From positions 62,001 to 126,000 of the forward strand of contig JAPLKL010000045.1 in assembly GCA_026388095.1 (NCBI GenBank): DNA of 64,000 bases. The letters run 5' to 3'. Positions 1 to 8,685 of the stretch are shown in pieces (within the stretch, counting starts at the first letter, position 1; the number at the start of each line of letters is the position of its first letter). This stretch comes from Elusimicrobiota bacterium (lineage in GTDB: Bacteria > Elusimicrobiota > Elusimicrobia > UBA1565 > UBA9628). Position numbers and translations under genes: made by a program. Under the pieces are notes generated by a model, which was not told the origin of the DNA, made no database searches, and worked only from the letters and a program-made list of their open reading frames with translations.

Positions 1-351
1 CGCCAGGCCCGGGCCAAGGCCAACGCTCTGCGCGAGCGCCGCTTCGTGGCCATGACGCGGGATAACTATCGTCGGATCCTGCAGCTCGTCAGCGCGAGCG
101 GCGCGCGGCTGGTCTGCATCCAGTACCCGCGGCGCAGCGTGGCGGAGCTGCGGAACCTATTCGACGACCCGTCCGGGATCATCTTCGTGGACAACGAGGC
201 TCCCTTCGAGCGCGCCCTGCGCGCCGCGCCGCTGGGCGACTACTTCATCGATTTCTTCGGCGGCGATTTCGGGCACTGCACAGAGAAAGGCTACCGCCTG
301 CTGGCGGCGGACATCGCGGACGTCATCTTGAAGGCGTTCCCGCCGCGGTAG
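1..351 (+). CDS. SGNH/GDSL-type hydrolase, C-terminal part (5' end outside window)
   Basis: The frame is open from the first base, so the gene starts upstream of the window; the first internal Met codon is at position 46. The visible ~116 residues end like an SGNH hydrolase: strand, then a short loop with FGHCTEKGYRLLA, which matches the block V D-x-x-H region followed by the terminal helix. The nucleophile block lies outside the window, so the assignment rests on one motif. Its 3' end overlaps by 29 bp the 3' end of the convergent SGNH gene at 323-1336, and the two may belong to the same surface or secondary-product locus. Confidence 0.55.
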   Translation, partial: RQARAKANALRERRFVAMTRDNYRRILQLVSASGARLVCIQYPRRSVAELRNLFDDPSGIIFVDNEAPFERALRAAPLGDYFIDFFGGDFGHCTEKGYRLLAADIADVILKAFPPR

Positions 352-1336
352 GCCCGGGGTCCGGGGCCGGCAGCAGGCCGCTCTTGAGCAGATGCCGGGC
401 CAGGACTTCGGCCACGATCCGGTGCGCGGCGTCGTTGGGGTGGATGTCGTCCGCCGCCTTGGGCGGCAGGTAGCGCAGGCGCTCGGCCCGTGGGAAGACC
501 TCATGCAGGTCGATGCAGTCCGCGCCTGATCCCGCCACGACCCGCTTCAAGGTCTGGTACTCGGGGACTTCTTCCGAATGGAAGCGGAAGTACGGGAAGA
601 TCATGGTCAGCAGGGGGAGCTTGTGCTTGCGGCAGAGCTCCTGTATCGCATGAAGGTAGAATCGGCCGACTTCATCCGGGTAGAGCTCCGCCTTCCGCTG
701 GCGCCGCGCCTCCAGGCCGGTCAGGAACAGCCGGTAGAGGCTGGAGCGGCAGTAGAGCCAGTTGTCGAGATGGCCTTTGAGCAGGCGCATGGGACGGTAG
801 CAGTGCATCTTGCCGTCCACGCCCCGGAAGATGACGGGCGTGAGCTGGAGGTCATTGAGGCAGAAGCCGATCAGGATCATGTCCGGGTGGTAGTGGATGA
901 CCCGGCGCTCGAGATTGTGATAGTAGTCCGCTATGCCGTGCCCGCCGATGGAGCAGTTCCAGACCTCGGCCTTGAGGCCCAGGCGGTGGGCGAGTATGTC
1001 CTCGAGGAAGTCCGTGTAATGGCCGTACATGGTGATGGAGTCTCCCAAGGTGATGATGCGGAAGACCCCCGGCGCCTTCTTTATGACGCGTTCCTTGTCC
1101 CGCATGCCGAGAGAATTGGTGAAGCCGGGGAGGTTCGGGGCGAGGTCGAAGGGCAGGAAATCGGAGGGGATGAACAGGCTGTTGCTGGGGTAATCCGGAG
1201 AGCGGAAGGACTGCAGGGCGCAGAGACCCCGGAGCCGGCAATAGGCCTCTCCGGTCAGCAAGGCGAGCCAGAGCCCCGCCGCGGCGGCGGCCAAGGGCAC
1301 GAGTATGAAGAAGACCGGGCGGGCGCGGGTCTTCAT
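323..1336 (-). CDS. Membrane-anchored SGNH/GDSL hydrolase
   Basis: 337 residues. An N-terminal hydrophobic segment (about residues 8-28) is a signal anchor. SGNH blocks are present in order: TLGDSIT with nucleophile Ser100, GGHG near 131, CLND with Asn161, and DDIH with Asp296/His299. Such enzymes are esterases or acetyl-hydrolases or -transferases acting on glycans and lipids; the substrate is unknown here. The ATG at 1336 is chosen because it gives the ATGA overlap with the upstream rSAM gene seen throughout this operon; longer upstream reading is only a shadow. It is the last gene of the operon. Confidence 0.85.
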   Translation of the reverse strand: MKTRARPVFFILVPLAAAAAGLWLALLTGEAYCRLRGLCALQSFRSPDYPSNSLFIPSDFLPFDLAPNLPGFTNSLGMRDKERVIKKAPGVFRIITLGDSITMYGHYTDFLEDILAHRLGLKAEVWNCSIGGHGIADYYHNLERRVIHYHPDMILIGFCLNDLQLTPVIFRGVDGKMHCYRPMRLLKGHLDNWLYCRSSLYRLFLTGLEARRQRKAELYPDEVGRFYLHAIQELCRKHKLPLLTMIFPYFRFHSEEVPEYQTLKRVVAGSGADCIDLHEVFPRAERLRYLPPKAADDIHPNDAAHRIVAEVLARHLLKSGLLPAPDPGPTAAGTPSR

Positions 1337-2283
1337 GGCGCGGCGGCGCGCCTGGGATGCTCCGGCGACTGCCAGAGCCGGTCCACCTGGTCTTCGTATC
1401 GGCCTGCGACCATGGCCTTCCAGCAGGCGCAGACCGCGGCGGTGCAGGGCTGGGGCCCGTCGTAGAGCCTGAGGTCCGGGTCCGTGATGCGGCCCAGCAC
1501 GGTCACGTCGGGATGGCAGCAGCGCAGCACCGTGCCGTCGGGCAGGATCTTGGCGTAGAGCTCGCCCATGTGGCAGAGCCGGCCTTTGAGGTCCTTGCGG
1601 TCCTTGTCGCAGTCCGGGGCCTGGGCGAAGTCCTGCCACTGCCGGTTGATGGCCTTGCCCAAGGAGTCCCGGCTGTCCGCGATCTGCGCCTGGAGCAAGG
1701 CTTTCTCCTCGGCCGTGTAGGCTTGCGGATAACGGCGGCCCTGGTATTCGCCGCTGAAGGGGATGATCTTGAAGAGGACGCCCTGGCGCTCGAACAAAAG
1801 ACGCGCGCTTTCCAGTTGGCGCAGGTGCGGGGGATAGCCCACCATGCAGGCCGAGACCAGGCGGTTGCCGTGCTCGCGCAAGGACAATAGGCGGCGCAGG
1901 AACTCCTCGGCCTTCATGGATTCGGGGTGGAAGCTCCCGGAGATGGCGATGCCCTGGGCCGGGACCTTGGCTATCCACTCGTCCACGTCGAAGCTGAGGT
2001 TGGTGGTGATGTCCACCGTGTGCCGCTCCAGGAGCATGCTCACCAGCGCGGGGAACCCGGGATAGAGCGTGGGCTCGCCTCCGGCGAAGCGCACCTGGCA
2101 GCAGCCGTACTTGTCGAAGATTCCGGTCCATATACGCCGCCACTCCGGGAGCTCGAGGACGAGGCTGGGCGCGTCCTCTTTGTGCGCGCCGCAGTAGGAG
2201 CAGCGGTAGTTGCAGGCCAAAGAGATCTCCCAGTTCCAGTGGACCTTGTAGGGGGGGGCTCGGCGCGGGTAGAGCGGGCTCAT
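1333..2283 (-). CDS. Radical SAM protein with Cys-rich C-terminus (paralogue 3 of 3)
   Basis: 316 residues. The cluster motif CNYRCSYC gives Cys24/28/31, and GGEPT follows near residue 70, as expected for a [4Fe-4S]-SAM TIM barrel. The C-terminus has CHMGELYAKILPDG followed by CC and CxC clusters, which resembles a SPASM/Twitch auxiliary-cluster region. The two genes transcribed just before it are clear relatives: same length, same CNYRCxYC and same QAYTAEEK-type motif. Overlaps at both ends are ATGA. The substrate is unknown; peptide or small-molecule modification are both possible. Confidence 0.85.
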   Translation of the reverse strand: MSPLYPRRAPPYKVHWNWEISLACNYRCSYCGAHKEDAPSLVLELPEWRRIWTGIFDKYGCCQVRFAGGEPTLYPGFPALVSMLLERHTVDITTNLSFDVDEWIAKVPAQGIAISGSFHPESMKAEEFLRRLLSLREHGNRLVSACMVGYPPHLRQLESARLLFERQGVLFKIIPFSGEYQGRRYPQAYTAEEKALLQAQIADSRDSLGKAINRQWQDFAQAPDCDKDRKDLKGRLCHMGELYAKILPDGTVLRCCHPDVTVLGRITDPDLRLYDGPQPCTAAVCACWKAMVAGRYEDQVDRLWQSPEHPRRAAAP

Positions 2284-3203
2284 CGCACCACGCCCTTGTG
2301 GTCCAGCGCGCTGGCCTCTTCCGGGTCCCAGGCGGACTGGTACTCCTTGCAGCGGCAGTAATCGGTGGTGCAGGGCTGGGCCGCGGCCTGGAGCTCGAAG
2401 GCCGGGTCGAGGATGCTCCCGATGGACTGGCCTTCGCGCCCCAGCTGCCCGCAGCGGTAGACCCGGCCGTCGGCCTGGATATCGGCGTAGGTGTGGCCCG
2501 CGCGGCAGAGCTTGCCGTTGACGGCGATGGGCTCCAGGCCCACGGTCTCCGGGCCGGTGTCGTGGCCGATGACGCTCTTGATCCAGGCCTTCTCCTCGGC
2601 CGTGTAGGCGTGGGGGTACTGCTTGCCTTGGTACTGCCCCCAGAAGATGGCGAGGTTCATGTGGATGTCATCCGCGGCGAAGCGCCGCTTGAGCTCCAGC
2701 ATCTGGGCGGTCTGCCCGGGCCAGGCGAGGTAGCAGACGTTGGCCACGAAGCCCTTGGCCCTCAGCAGGAGGATGTTGTCGGCGAACAGACGGTAGTCGC
2801 TGACCAGGGGGTGGAAGGTGCAGTCGAGCTCGGCGCGGGCGGGGTCGATGCGGGAGGCGAAATCGGCGATGGGCTTGGGCAAAGAGCCGTTGGTGGTGAT
2901 CTGCGCGTCATGATGCTCCGTCACCGCCGCCACGACGTTCACGAAGTCCGGGTAGGCGAAGGGCTCTCCGGCCGTGATGCGCAGCTGGCAGCGGCCGTAC
3001 CTGGCGGCGATGCGGCCCCAGACCTCGCCCCACTCGGCCGCGGTCTTGTACACGCACTTTTTGGAGAGTTCCTCCCAGCCGGCCACGGTGTAGAAGCAGT
3101 AGGGGCAGCGGTAGTTGCAGGCGTAGTGCATGTCCCAGGCGAAGACCACGCGCCGCCGGGGCAGGCGGGAGTTCATGTTGAGGCCTTGGGATTCGGCGTT
3201 CAT
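2280..3203 (-). CDS. Radical SAM protein with Cys-rich C-terminus (paralogue 2 of 3)
   Basis: 307 residues from the ATG at 3203, chosen for its 4-bp overlap with the stop of the preceding gene. The radical SAM motif CNYRCPYC provides Cys29/33/36; AGEP follows the second strand. The C-terminal third has CRAGHTYADIQADG plus CGQLG and CTTDYCRC, the spacing of SPASM-like auxiliary clusters. It is homologous along its whole length to the flanking rSAM genes, so the three arose by tandem duplication. Confidence 0.85.
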   Translation of the reverse strand: MNAESQGLNMNSRLPRRRVVFAWDMHYACNYRCPYCFYTVAGWEELSKKCVYKTAAEWGEVWGRIAARYGRCQLRITAGEPFAYPDFVNVVAAVTEHHDAQITTNGSLPKPIADFASRIDPARAELDCTFHPLVSDYRLFADNILLLRAKGFVANVCYLAWPGQTAQMLELKRRFAADDIHMNLAIFWGQYQGKQYPHAYTAEEKAWIKSVIGHDTGPETVGLEPIAVNGKLCRAGHTYADIQADGRVYRCGQLGREGQSIGSILDPAFELQAAAQPCTTDYCRCKEYQSAWDPEEASALDHKGVVR

Positions 3204-4042
3204 GGCAGCCAGGCTCCGGCGCTCTTGGGGGATTTCTCGTCCGGGATGACCTTCCATTCGTCGCAGGGGCAGAGCTCCACGTCGCAAGGCGCGGGCTGCG
3301 GGAGCAGGTCGAAACCGGGGGCGAAGATATTCCCGATGATGTGGCGGTCGCCGATCTGGCCGCAGCGGGCCACATTGCCGTCGGGCAGGAGCAAAGCGGA
3401 GCGGTGGCCGGCCGGACAAGGGCGTCCTTTGCGGCGCTTGTTATCCACCCAGTCCTCGCTCATGCCCAGGAGCTCCTTCTGCTCCGCGGTGTAGGCGGCC
3501 GGATAGGTCAGGCCTTGGCAACTACCGATGAAGGGAATGACCTTGAGGCTCTCACCGATCTCCTGGAACCGGGCCACTAGGCTGGGGAGGTCCTGGAGAT
3601 GGGGGGGAAAGGCCACGAAGTTGTTGCAGCCGGCGAAGCCCGCGGCGCGCAGTTTCTTGAGGCGTTCGAGGAAGAGCGCGATCTGGTGGTACTCGGGGTG
3701 GAAACTGACCGAGACCGAGACCTTCTTCGGGTCGGCGGCCGCGATGAACTCGTCTAAGAGGATGGAGGCGTTGGTGGAGATGTTGACGGGCCAATGGAGC
3801 TGGGAGAGACCGCAGACCAGAGCGACGAAATCGGGGAAGACGAAGGGCTCGCCGCCGGTGATGTTGACGGCGGCGCGGCCATATCGGTCCAGGATGCGGC
3901 GCCAGCAGGCCAGCCACTCGGCCGTGGACTTCGCTATGAAGCGGCGGCCGTACTCCTCCCAGCGGCCCGCGAAGAAGCAGTACGCGCAGCGGTAGTTGCA
4001 CCGCCAGTGCATGTTCCAGGTGATGCGGATCTCGGGGTTCAT
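3200..4042 (-). CDS. Radical SAM protein with Cys-rich C-terminus (paralogue 1 of 3)
   Basis: 280 residues from the ATG at 4042 (ATGA overlap with the upstream gene); the frame is open further upstream but without an rSAM-like start. CNYRCAYC gives Cys15/19/22 almost at the N-terminus; TGGEP follows. CPAGHRSALLLPDG and C-x4-CPC near the end match the auxiliary-cluster region of its two tandem paralogues. It is the first of the three duplicated ~300-residue rSAM genes in transcription order. Confidence 0.85.
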   Translation of the reverse strand: MNPEIRITWNMHWRCNYRCAYCFFAGRWEEYGRRFIAKSTAEWLACWRRILDRYGRAAVNITGGEPFVFPDFVALVCGLSQLHWPVNISTNASILLDEFIAAADPKKVSVSVSFHPEYHQIALFLERLKKLRAAGFAGCNNFVAFPPHLQDLPSLVARFQEIGESLKVIPFIGSCQGLTYPAAYTAEQKELLGMSEDWVDNKRRKGRPCPAGHRSALLLPDGNVARCGQIGDRHIIGNIFAPGFDLLPQPAPCDVELCPCDEWKVIPDEKSPKSAGAWLP

Positions 4043-5154
4043 GGCTCGCGCAGGACCTGGGCCTCGTCTTTGTTCCGATGGATCACGTGCGCGGACCATT
4101 CATCCACCGCGACCGGGTTGTGCCGCTGGCAGTCCTGGAGGCAGCCGCCGCCGGCGCGCAGCTCCCGGCGTATGGCCCGGTAGGTGGCGCCGTTCCATAT
4201 CTCAGCGAAGCTCTTCTCCGCCAGGGACTCGCGGAACGAGCCGTAGAGGTCGCAGGGCAGGATGCTGCCGTCCGGGCTGATCATGACCTGGTGCCAAGGC
4301 TCGCTGCAGCGCGCTGGGGGCCGGGCCTCGTCCTTCTGGCCGAACTTGTGGGGCAGCTCGATGGGCATGCCGAGCTCCCCGGCCACCCGCCGGGCCTCGT
4401 CGATGACCCGGTTGGCCAGTTCCTGCTTGAAATAGAGGGAGAGCGGCTTCTGCTCCGCCTCGTAGATGTAGAAGTAGCCGGCCAGCACCTTGTCAGCGCC
4501 CATCGTCTTGGCCCAGCGCACGAAATCCGGGAGCCTCTCCGCGTTGAGGCTGGTCATGACGAACATGAAGTGGACCTGGACCCGGCCTGAGGCCCGGCGC
4601 ATCTCCATGAGCCGCTCGATGTTCTCCACCACGCGGTCGTAGGCGCGATAGCGCATCACCAGCTCGTGGGTGCTCTTGTCCGGAGCGTGCAGAGACAGCT
4701 GCAGGGTGTAGCGGCTCTCCGAACCGGTGATGAGCTCGCACATCTGCGGCGTCAGGTGCGAGGCGTTGGTGGCGATGTACTTGTCCACGTGCGGGAACTC
4801 GCCGTTGAAATGCCGCAGGATGGCCGGCGCTTCCCGCAGGCCCAGCACCTCGCCGGAGCCGGTCAGGATGAGCTTGGCCGCGCGCTGCAGCACCGGCGTC
4901 AGGCTCCGGCCGAAGCGGGCCAGCCACTCGTCGAGGCGGAAGAGGTCCTGGCCGAAGCCCTTGGAGCAGAACACGCAGTCCGCGTTGCAGGGCGCGTGGA
5001 TCTGCAGGAACACGGTCTGGGGCGTGCTGGCCAGGATGACCCGGCCATCCTCGAACTCCTTCTGGTTCAAGCCCACGTTCTCTTTCTGGACCTGCTCGAT
5101 CCAGAGCCTCCGGCGGCCTCTCTTCGGAGATATGGCGGTGGTCCCCATGTTCAT
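4039..5154 (-). CDS. Radical SAM/SPASM protein
   Basis: 371 residues. Cluster motif CNADCVFC (Cys56/60/63), GSGEV in place of the usual GGEP, and a SPASM-like C-terminus (CSEPWHQVMISPDGSILPC, then C-x3-C). It closely resembles the third module of the triple-rSAM protein at 9428-13351, sharing the KPLSLYFKQE / LPLSCFFHQE block and the PWxxxxxxxxGSxLPC block. The ATG at 5154 is preferred over 5148 because it gives the ATGA overlap with the B12-type rSAM gene upstream. Confidence 0.87.
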   Translation of the reverse strand: MNMGTTAISPKRGRRRLWIEQVQKENVGLNQKEFEDGRVILASTPQTVFLQIHAPCNADCVFCSKGFGQDLFRLDEWLARFGRSLTPVLQRAAKLILTGSGEVLGLREAPAILRHFNGEFPHVDKYIATNASHLTPQMCELITGSESRYTLQLSLHAPDKSTHELVMRYRAYDRVVENIERLMEMRRASGRVQVHFMFVMTSLNAERLPDFVRWAKTMGADKVLAGYFYIYEAEQKPLSLYFKQELANRVIDEARRVAGELGMPIELPHKFGQKDEARPPARCSEPWHQVMISPDGSILPCDLYGSFRESLAEKSFAEIWNGATYRAIRRELRAGGGCLQDCQRHNPVAVDEWSAHVIHRNKDEAQVLREP

Positions 5155-7109
5155 CTCGCGCACACCGGAGCCGGCGCCGCCGACTCGCCGCGTTCGGTCT
5201 CGGCTTTGGCCAGCCGCACGGCCGCGCGCAGGCGCTCGGCCAGGATCTGCAAAGCCTTCAGGTCCGAGACCCGTTCGCGGGCCCAGAACAGCTCGAAACG
5301 GCCGGAGCCCCACTCGACGCGGGTGCTCTCGCCGGACATGGCGTGCAGGAAGACCGCGGCCCGGAAGAGGAAGCGCTCCAGCGGCTGCGGCGCGCCGGCC
5401 AGGAACTCGTCCCAGGTCTGACCCGCGTCCATGCGGCGTTGCACGGCCTCCCAGGCCTGTGCCGGCGCCGCATGGGTCCGCCCGGCCGCGGCCCGATCCG
5501 CCTTGGCCAAAGCCCGGGCCGCGAGGCGCAGGTTCTCCAGGTGCGGAAGGTAGCGGCGCAGATGCTCCAAAGTCGGCTCGTGGTAGAGGTCCAGCTCCAG
5601 GTAGCCGGAGTAGTCCTCCAAGGCGGAGAGAGGCTGGCCCTTGAAATGATGGTATTGGGCTAGGTTCGACAGGTGGTCCTGCTCCAAGGCGCCCTGCACG
5701 CCCTTGTAGGCGTCGAGGCCCAGGGCGATGGCCAAGGAGCGGAATCTCTTGTAGCGTTCCAGGCGCACCGGGTAGGTGTTGCTGCCGTCCTGGGACTCCC
5801 AGTACAGGTTGTGCACCTGGCCGGGCGGAAGCTCGCGCACGCCCAGTTCGGCTTGGTGCTCGAGCAGGTAGCTGTGCGCCTCCAGGCTCGTGAATGTCGC
5901 GCTCGCGTAGACCCGGTCCAGCGAGGGCCGGTTCCGGCGCAGGAAATCCAAAGTCATCTGGAAGTCCTCTTCCGTCTCGCCCGGGAAGCCGAACATGAAG
6001 TTGCCCACGGTGACGATGCCCGCGTCGTGCGTGTCCTTGAGCACCCGCTCGGCCGTTTCTGGAGAATAATTCTTGTTCATCGCCTTGAGCACGCGCGCGG
6101 AGCCGCTTTCCACGCCGTAGATGATGTCGTGGCAGTTGGCCGCGCGCAGGTCCTTGAGGACCTCCGGCGTCATCTCCGGCCGCAGGACCGCGTTGATCTT
6201 CCAGCCGATGAAGTTCTTCTGCCGGTCCTCCGCGACCGCCTTGATGACCAGCTGGCTGAAGCGGTGTAAGGCCTTCACGTCGCCGTTGGCCGTGATGTCG
6301 TAGAACTCGACGTGGCAGCGCTCCGGGAACGTCCGCTTGTGGTGCATGACCTCGGCGAAGATGCGGTCTCCGCCCATGCGCGCGTAGCCCGGCCAGAAGG
6401 CGTGCGCGCTGCAGAAGCGGCACTGCCAGACGCAGCCCCGGCTGGCCGCGATGGGGATGCGCTCCGGGTCGCCGTAGAGCTCCATGGGGAAGCCCGAGAA
6501 ATCCGCGAACGGCACGGAGTCGAGGTCGCGCACCGGCTCGGGCTCGCCGCCCGAGACCGGCGTGCCTTCGCGCTTGACCCAGGCGCCCGGGGCCGGCCCC
6601 AGCTCGCCCGTGCGGTCGAAGCGCTTGAGGACCTCGGGGAGGAGCACGTCGGCGGCGCCGCGCACCACCATGTCCACGCAGGGCTCGGCTATCGTCTCGG
6701 CGATCTTGTCGCCGAAGTAGAAATAGGGGCCGCCGAGGATGAGCTTGCGCTTGGGGTCGGCGGCCTTGAGTCGCCGCGCCAGCTCCAGGGCCGCCAAGTG
6801 CGAGCCGCTGGCCACGGAGATGCCGATGACCGTCGCATCAGTCTTGAGAATGGCCTCGATGTGCCGGCCCACCGATGCCTCGTTTTCCTTGAAGAAGGCG
6901 GCCACGAAGCCGGGCTGGTTCCAGAACTGGAACTGCTCCCAGAGCCAGAGGCTCTCGTACTTCTGAAGGCGCTCCTTCCAGAGCAGGATGTTGAGGTCGA
7001 AGACCGAGGTCTCGCAGCCGGCCGCGCGGCAGCAGCCCGCGAGCTGGGCCAGGCCCAGAGGCGGGTCCGTGATGCCCCAGACCGGCGGCTGGATCAAGGC
7101 GAGCTTCAT
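5151..7109 (-). CDS. B12-binding-type radical SAM protein
   Basis: 652 residues. Residues 1-160 have the Rossmann-like layout of a cobalamin-binding domain (MKLALIQPP start, ...LILGGPYFYFGD, ...VRGAAD), but I do not see a D-x-H-x-x-G base-off motif. The rSAM core has RGCVWQCRFC (Cys226/230/233), later GVESGS and GFPGETEED, typical of the B12-rSAM class. The C-terminal ~180 residues are helical and unassigned. It resembles the middle module of the triple-rSAM protein. Overlap with neighbours is ATGA on both sides. Confidence 0.88.
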   Translation of the reverse strand: MKLALIQPPVWGITDPPLGLAQLAGCCRAAGCETSVFDLNILLWKERLQKYESLWLWEQFQFWNQPGFVAAFFKENEASVGRHIEAILKTDATVIGISVASGSHLAALELARRLKAADPKRKLILGGPYFYFGDKIAETIAEPCVDMVVRGAADVLLPEVLKRFDRTGELGPAPGAWVKREGTPVSGGEPEPVRDLDSVPFADFSGFPMELYGDPERIPIAASRGCVWQCRFCSAHAFWPGYARMGGDRIFAEVMHHKRTFPERCHVEFYDITANGDVKALHRFSQLVIKAVAEDRQKNFIGWKINAVLRPEMTPEVLKDLRAANCHDIIYGVESGSARVLKAMNKNYSPETAERVLKDTHDAGIVTVGNFMFGFPGETEEDFQMTLDFLRRNRPSLDRVYASATFTSLEAHSYLLEHQAELGVRELPPGQVHNLYWESQDGSNTYPVRLERYKRFRSLAIALGLDAYKGVQGALEQDHLSNLAQYHHFKGQPLSALEDYSGYLELDLYHEPTLEHLRRYLPHLENLRLAARALAKADRAAAGRTHAAPAQAWEAVQRRMDAGQTWDEFLAGAPQPLERFLFRAAVFLHAMSGESTRVEWGSGRFELFWARERVSDLKALQILAERLRAAVRLAKAETERGESAAPAPVCAR

Positions 7110-8533
7110 GGCCTCTCCTGAGCCGGCCGAGCCGGGCCGCGGCCGTAGCTCCCGTGGGGGGGGAACTTGAAGTCGGCATTGCCGATGGAGCGGCAGCGCT
7201 CGCAGACGTGGTCCGAGCCGCTCTGCACCTCGGCCCTGCCGCCGGCGAAGCGGCGCACGTGGCGCCGAGCCGCGCGGTAGCGGGAGCCGTTCCACAGAGA
7301 GCTCCAGCCCCTGCGCGTGAACGCGCCGAAATCGTCCGATTGGTCTTCCACGCTGCAGCAGGGAGACACGGAGCCGTTGGGGTTGATGGCGAGTCCCGCC
7401 CAAGGCCACTTGCACAGGCGGCGGGAGCCTGGCGCGGCGTCCGGCGCCGGGGCCGCGCCGACGTCGGCAGGCAGGGCCAGGATGCGCGCCGCCCGCCCGA
7501 GCGCGAAGCCGAGGTCCTGGGGGCTGCGGCGCAGGAGGTCGAGCAGATAGGAGGCACGGCGCAGCTGCCGGGGCTGGAAGCGCTGGACATGGAGCACGAC
7601 CGCCGGAGCGCCGGGCTTCACATGGGCGTTGCGGCGCGCCCGGTCCAGCTCCTCTTCCGGAGGCGCCTCGGCGGGCAAGGGATAGAGCTGATAGCGCGCG
7701 TCGCGCGACATCCACTCCCAGAGATAGCCCCGCTCGTTGGGCAGGTAGGGCGCGACCAGGCTCGCCTGGTCCGCGCCGCAGCCGCGCGCGAACTCCTCCA
7801 CGCGGCCGGCCTCGTGCTCGTTGTGCCGGAAGACCAGGAACTGCCAGATGATCCAGGGGTTCTTGCGCTTGAGCTCGGCGCGCTTCTGGACCAGGCAGCG
7901 CAGGTTGCGCAGGACCTTCTCGAAGTCCCCGCCGGCCCGGTAGCGGCCGTAAGTCTCCGGCGAGAGCCCGTCTACGGAGAGGCTCAGCACGTCCAAGCCG
8001 GAGAGGATGAGCGCTGCGATGGCATCCTCGGAGACGTCGTTGAAATTGGCGTCGAGCTTGACCTCTATGTCGTGGCGCTTGGCCAGGGCGATCATGTCCG
8101 GCAGGCGCTTGTTGAGCAAGGACTCGCCCCAGTTCATGATGTCCATGTGGATGAGGCAGGGCCCGAGCGCGGCCATGACCTCCTCGAAGCGCTCCCAGGG
8201 CATGACGGCCTTGTCGCGCACCCCGCGGTTGGCTCCGGTCGGGCAGAAGGGGCAGTGCAGCTGGCAGAGGTTCGATGGGTCCAAGGTCAGCCAATACGGC
8301 CGGCCGCCCCAGAGCCGCGTGCTGCCGCGAGCGAGCAGGAACTCCACCCAAAGGTAGTTGGCCAGCTTGCGATAGAGCTTGCGCTCCCAGAGCGTTTCCA
8401 CCACGGCCCAGTCCGCGTGCGGGCAGAGCTTGGCCAACAGGTCGCGCGCGCGGTTGGGCTTCTCTTGCCGCGGCAACGGCGCCGCTGCGGGAGCTTCCTT
8501 CAAAATGGCGCTTCCAGTATCCAAGGGTGTCAT
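7106..8533 (-). CDS. Radical SAM/SPASM protein
   Basis: 475 residues. A ~80-residue N-terminal extension precedes CQLHCPFC (Cys90/94/97), preceded by the LDPSNL strand; the C-terminus has CKWPWAGLAINPNG followed by SPCCS and CERCRS, a SPASM-like auxiliary cluster. The expected position of GGEP reads NWGES. The start at 8533 overlaps, as ATGA, the stop of the 51-codon ORF just upstream. It heads the separate trio (rSAM, B12-rSAM, rSAM) that mirrors the module order of the large fusion protein. Confidence 0.87.
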   Translation of the reverse strand: MTPLDTGSAILKEAPAAAPLPRQEKPNRARDLLAKLCPHADWAVVETLWERKLYRKLANYLWVEFLLARGSTRLWGGRPYWLTLDPSNLCQLHCPFCPTGANRGVRDKAVMPWERFEEVMAALGPCLIHMDIMNWGESLLNKRLPDMIALAKRHDIEVKLDANFNDVSEDAIAALILSGLDVLSLSVDGLSPETYGRYRAGGDFEKVLRNLRCLVQKRAELKRKNPWIIWQFLVFRHNEHEAGRVEEFARGCGADQASLVAPYLPNERGYLWEWMSRDARYQLYPLPAEAPPEEELDRARRNAHVKPGAPAVVLHVQRFQPRQLRRASYLLDLLRRSPQDLGFALGRAARILALPADVGAAPAPDAAPGSRRLCKWPWAGLAINPNGSVSPCCSVEDQSDDFGAFTRRGWSSLWNGSRYRAARRHVRRFAGGRAEVQSGSDHVCERCRSIGNADFKFPPHGSYGRGPARPAQERP

Positions 8534-8685
8534 GCTGTAAAGACGGCGACCTCCAAACTGATTTCTGCTGTAAAAATATCACTTTTTGTGGCGGTTGCCG
8601 CCAGCGCTGGAGGTAGTCTGTTAAAAAGTGTATATGCCATATGCATTTTCAATCCGCAAAGTCGCCGTCCCTTGGGAGGCATCAT
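8530..8685 (-). CDS. Unannotated 51-residue ORF inside the rSAM operon; candidate substrate peptide
   Basis: This ORF fills the only apparent gap in the operon. It starts ATG at 8685, overlapping the TGA of the beta-helix gene as ATGA, and its TGA overlaps the ATG of the next rSAM gene, again as ATGA. That is the junction type used throughout the operon. The 51-residue product starts MMPPKGRRLC, has a basic N-terminal part, and ends ISLEVAVFTA, with an Ala/Thr-rich stretch before it and a single Cys at residue 10. Codon use is more A+T-rich than the neighbours. It could be a substrate peptide for the surrounding rSAM enzymes, a small structural peptide, or a fortuitous frame; no homologue is recognised. 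Confidence 0.5.
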   Translation of the reverse strand: MMPPKGRRLCGLKMHMAYTLFNRLPPALAATATKSDIFTAEISLEVAVFTA

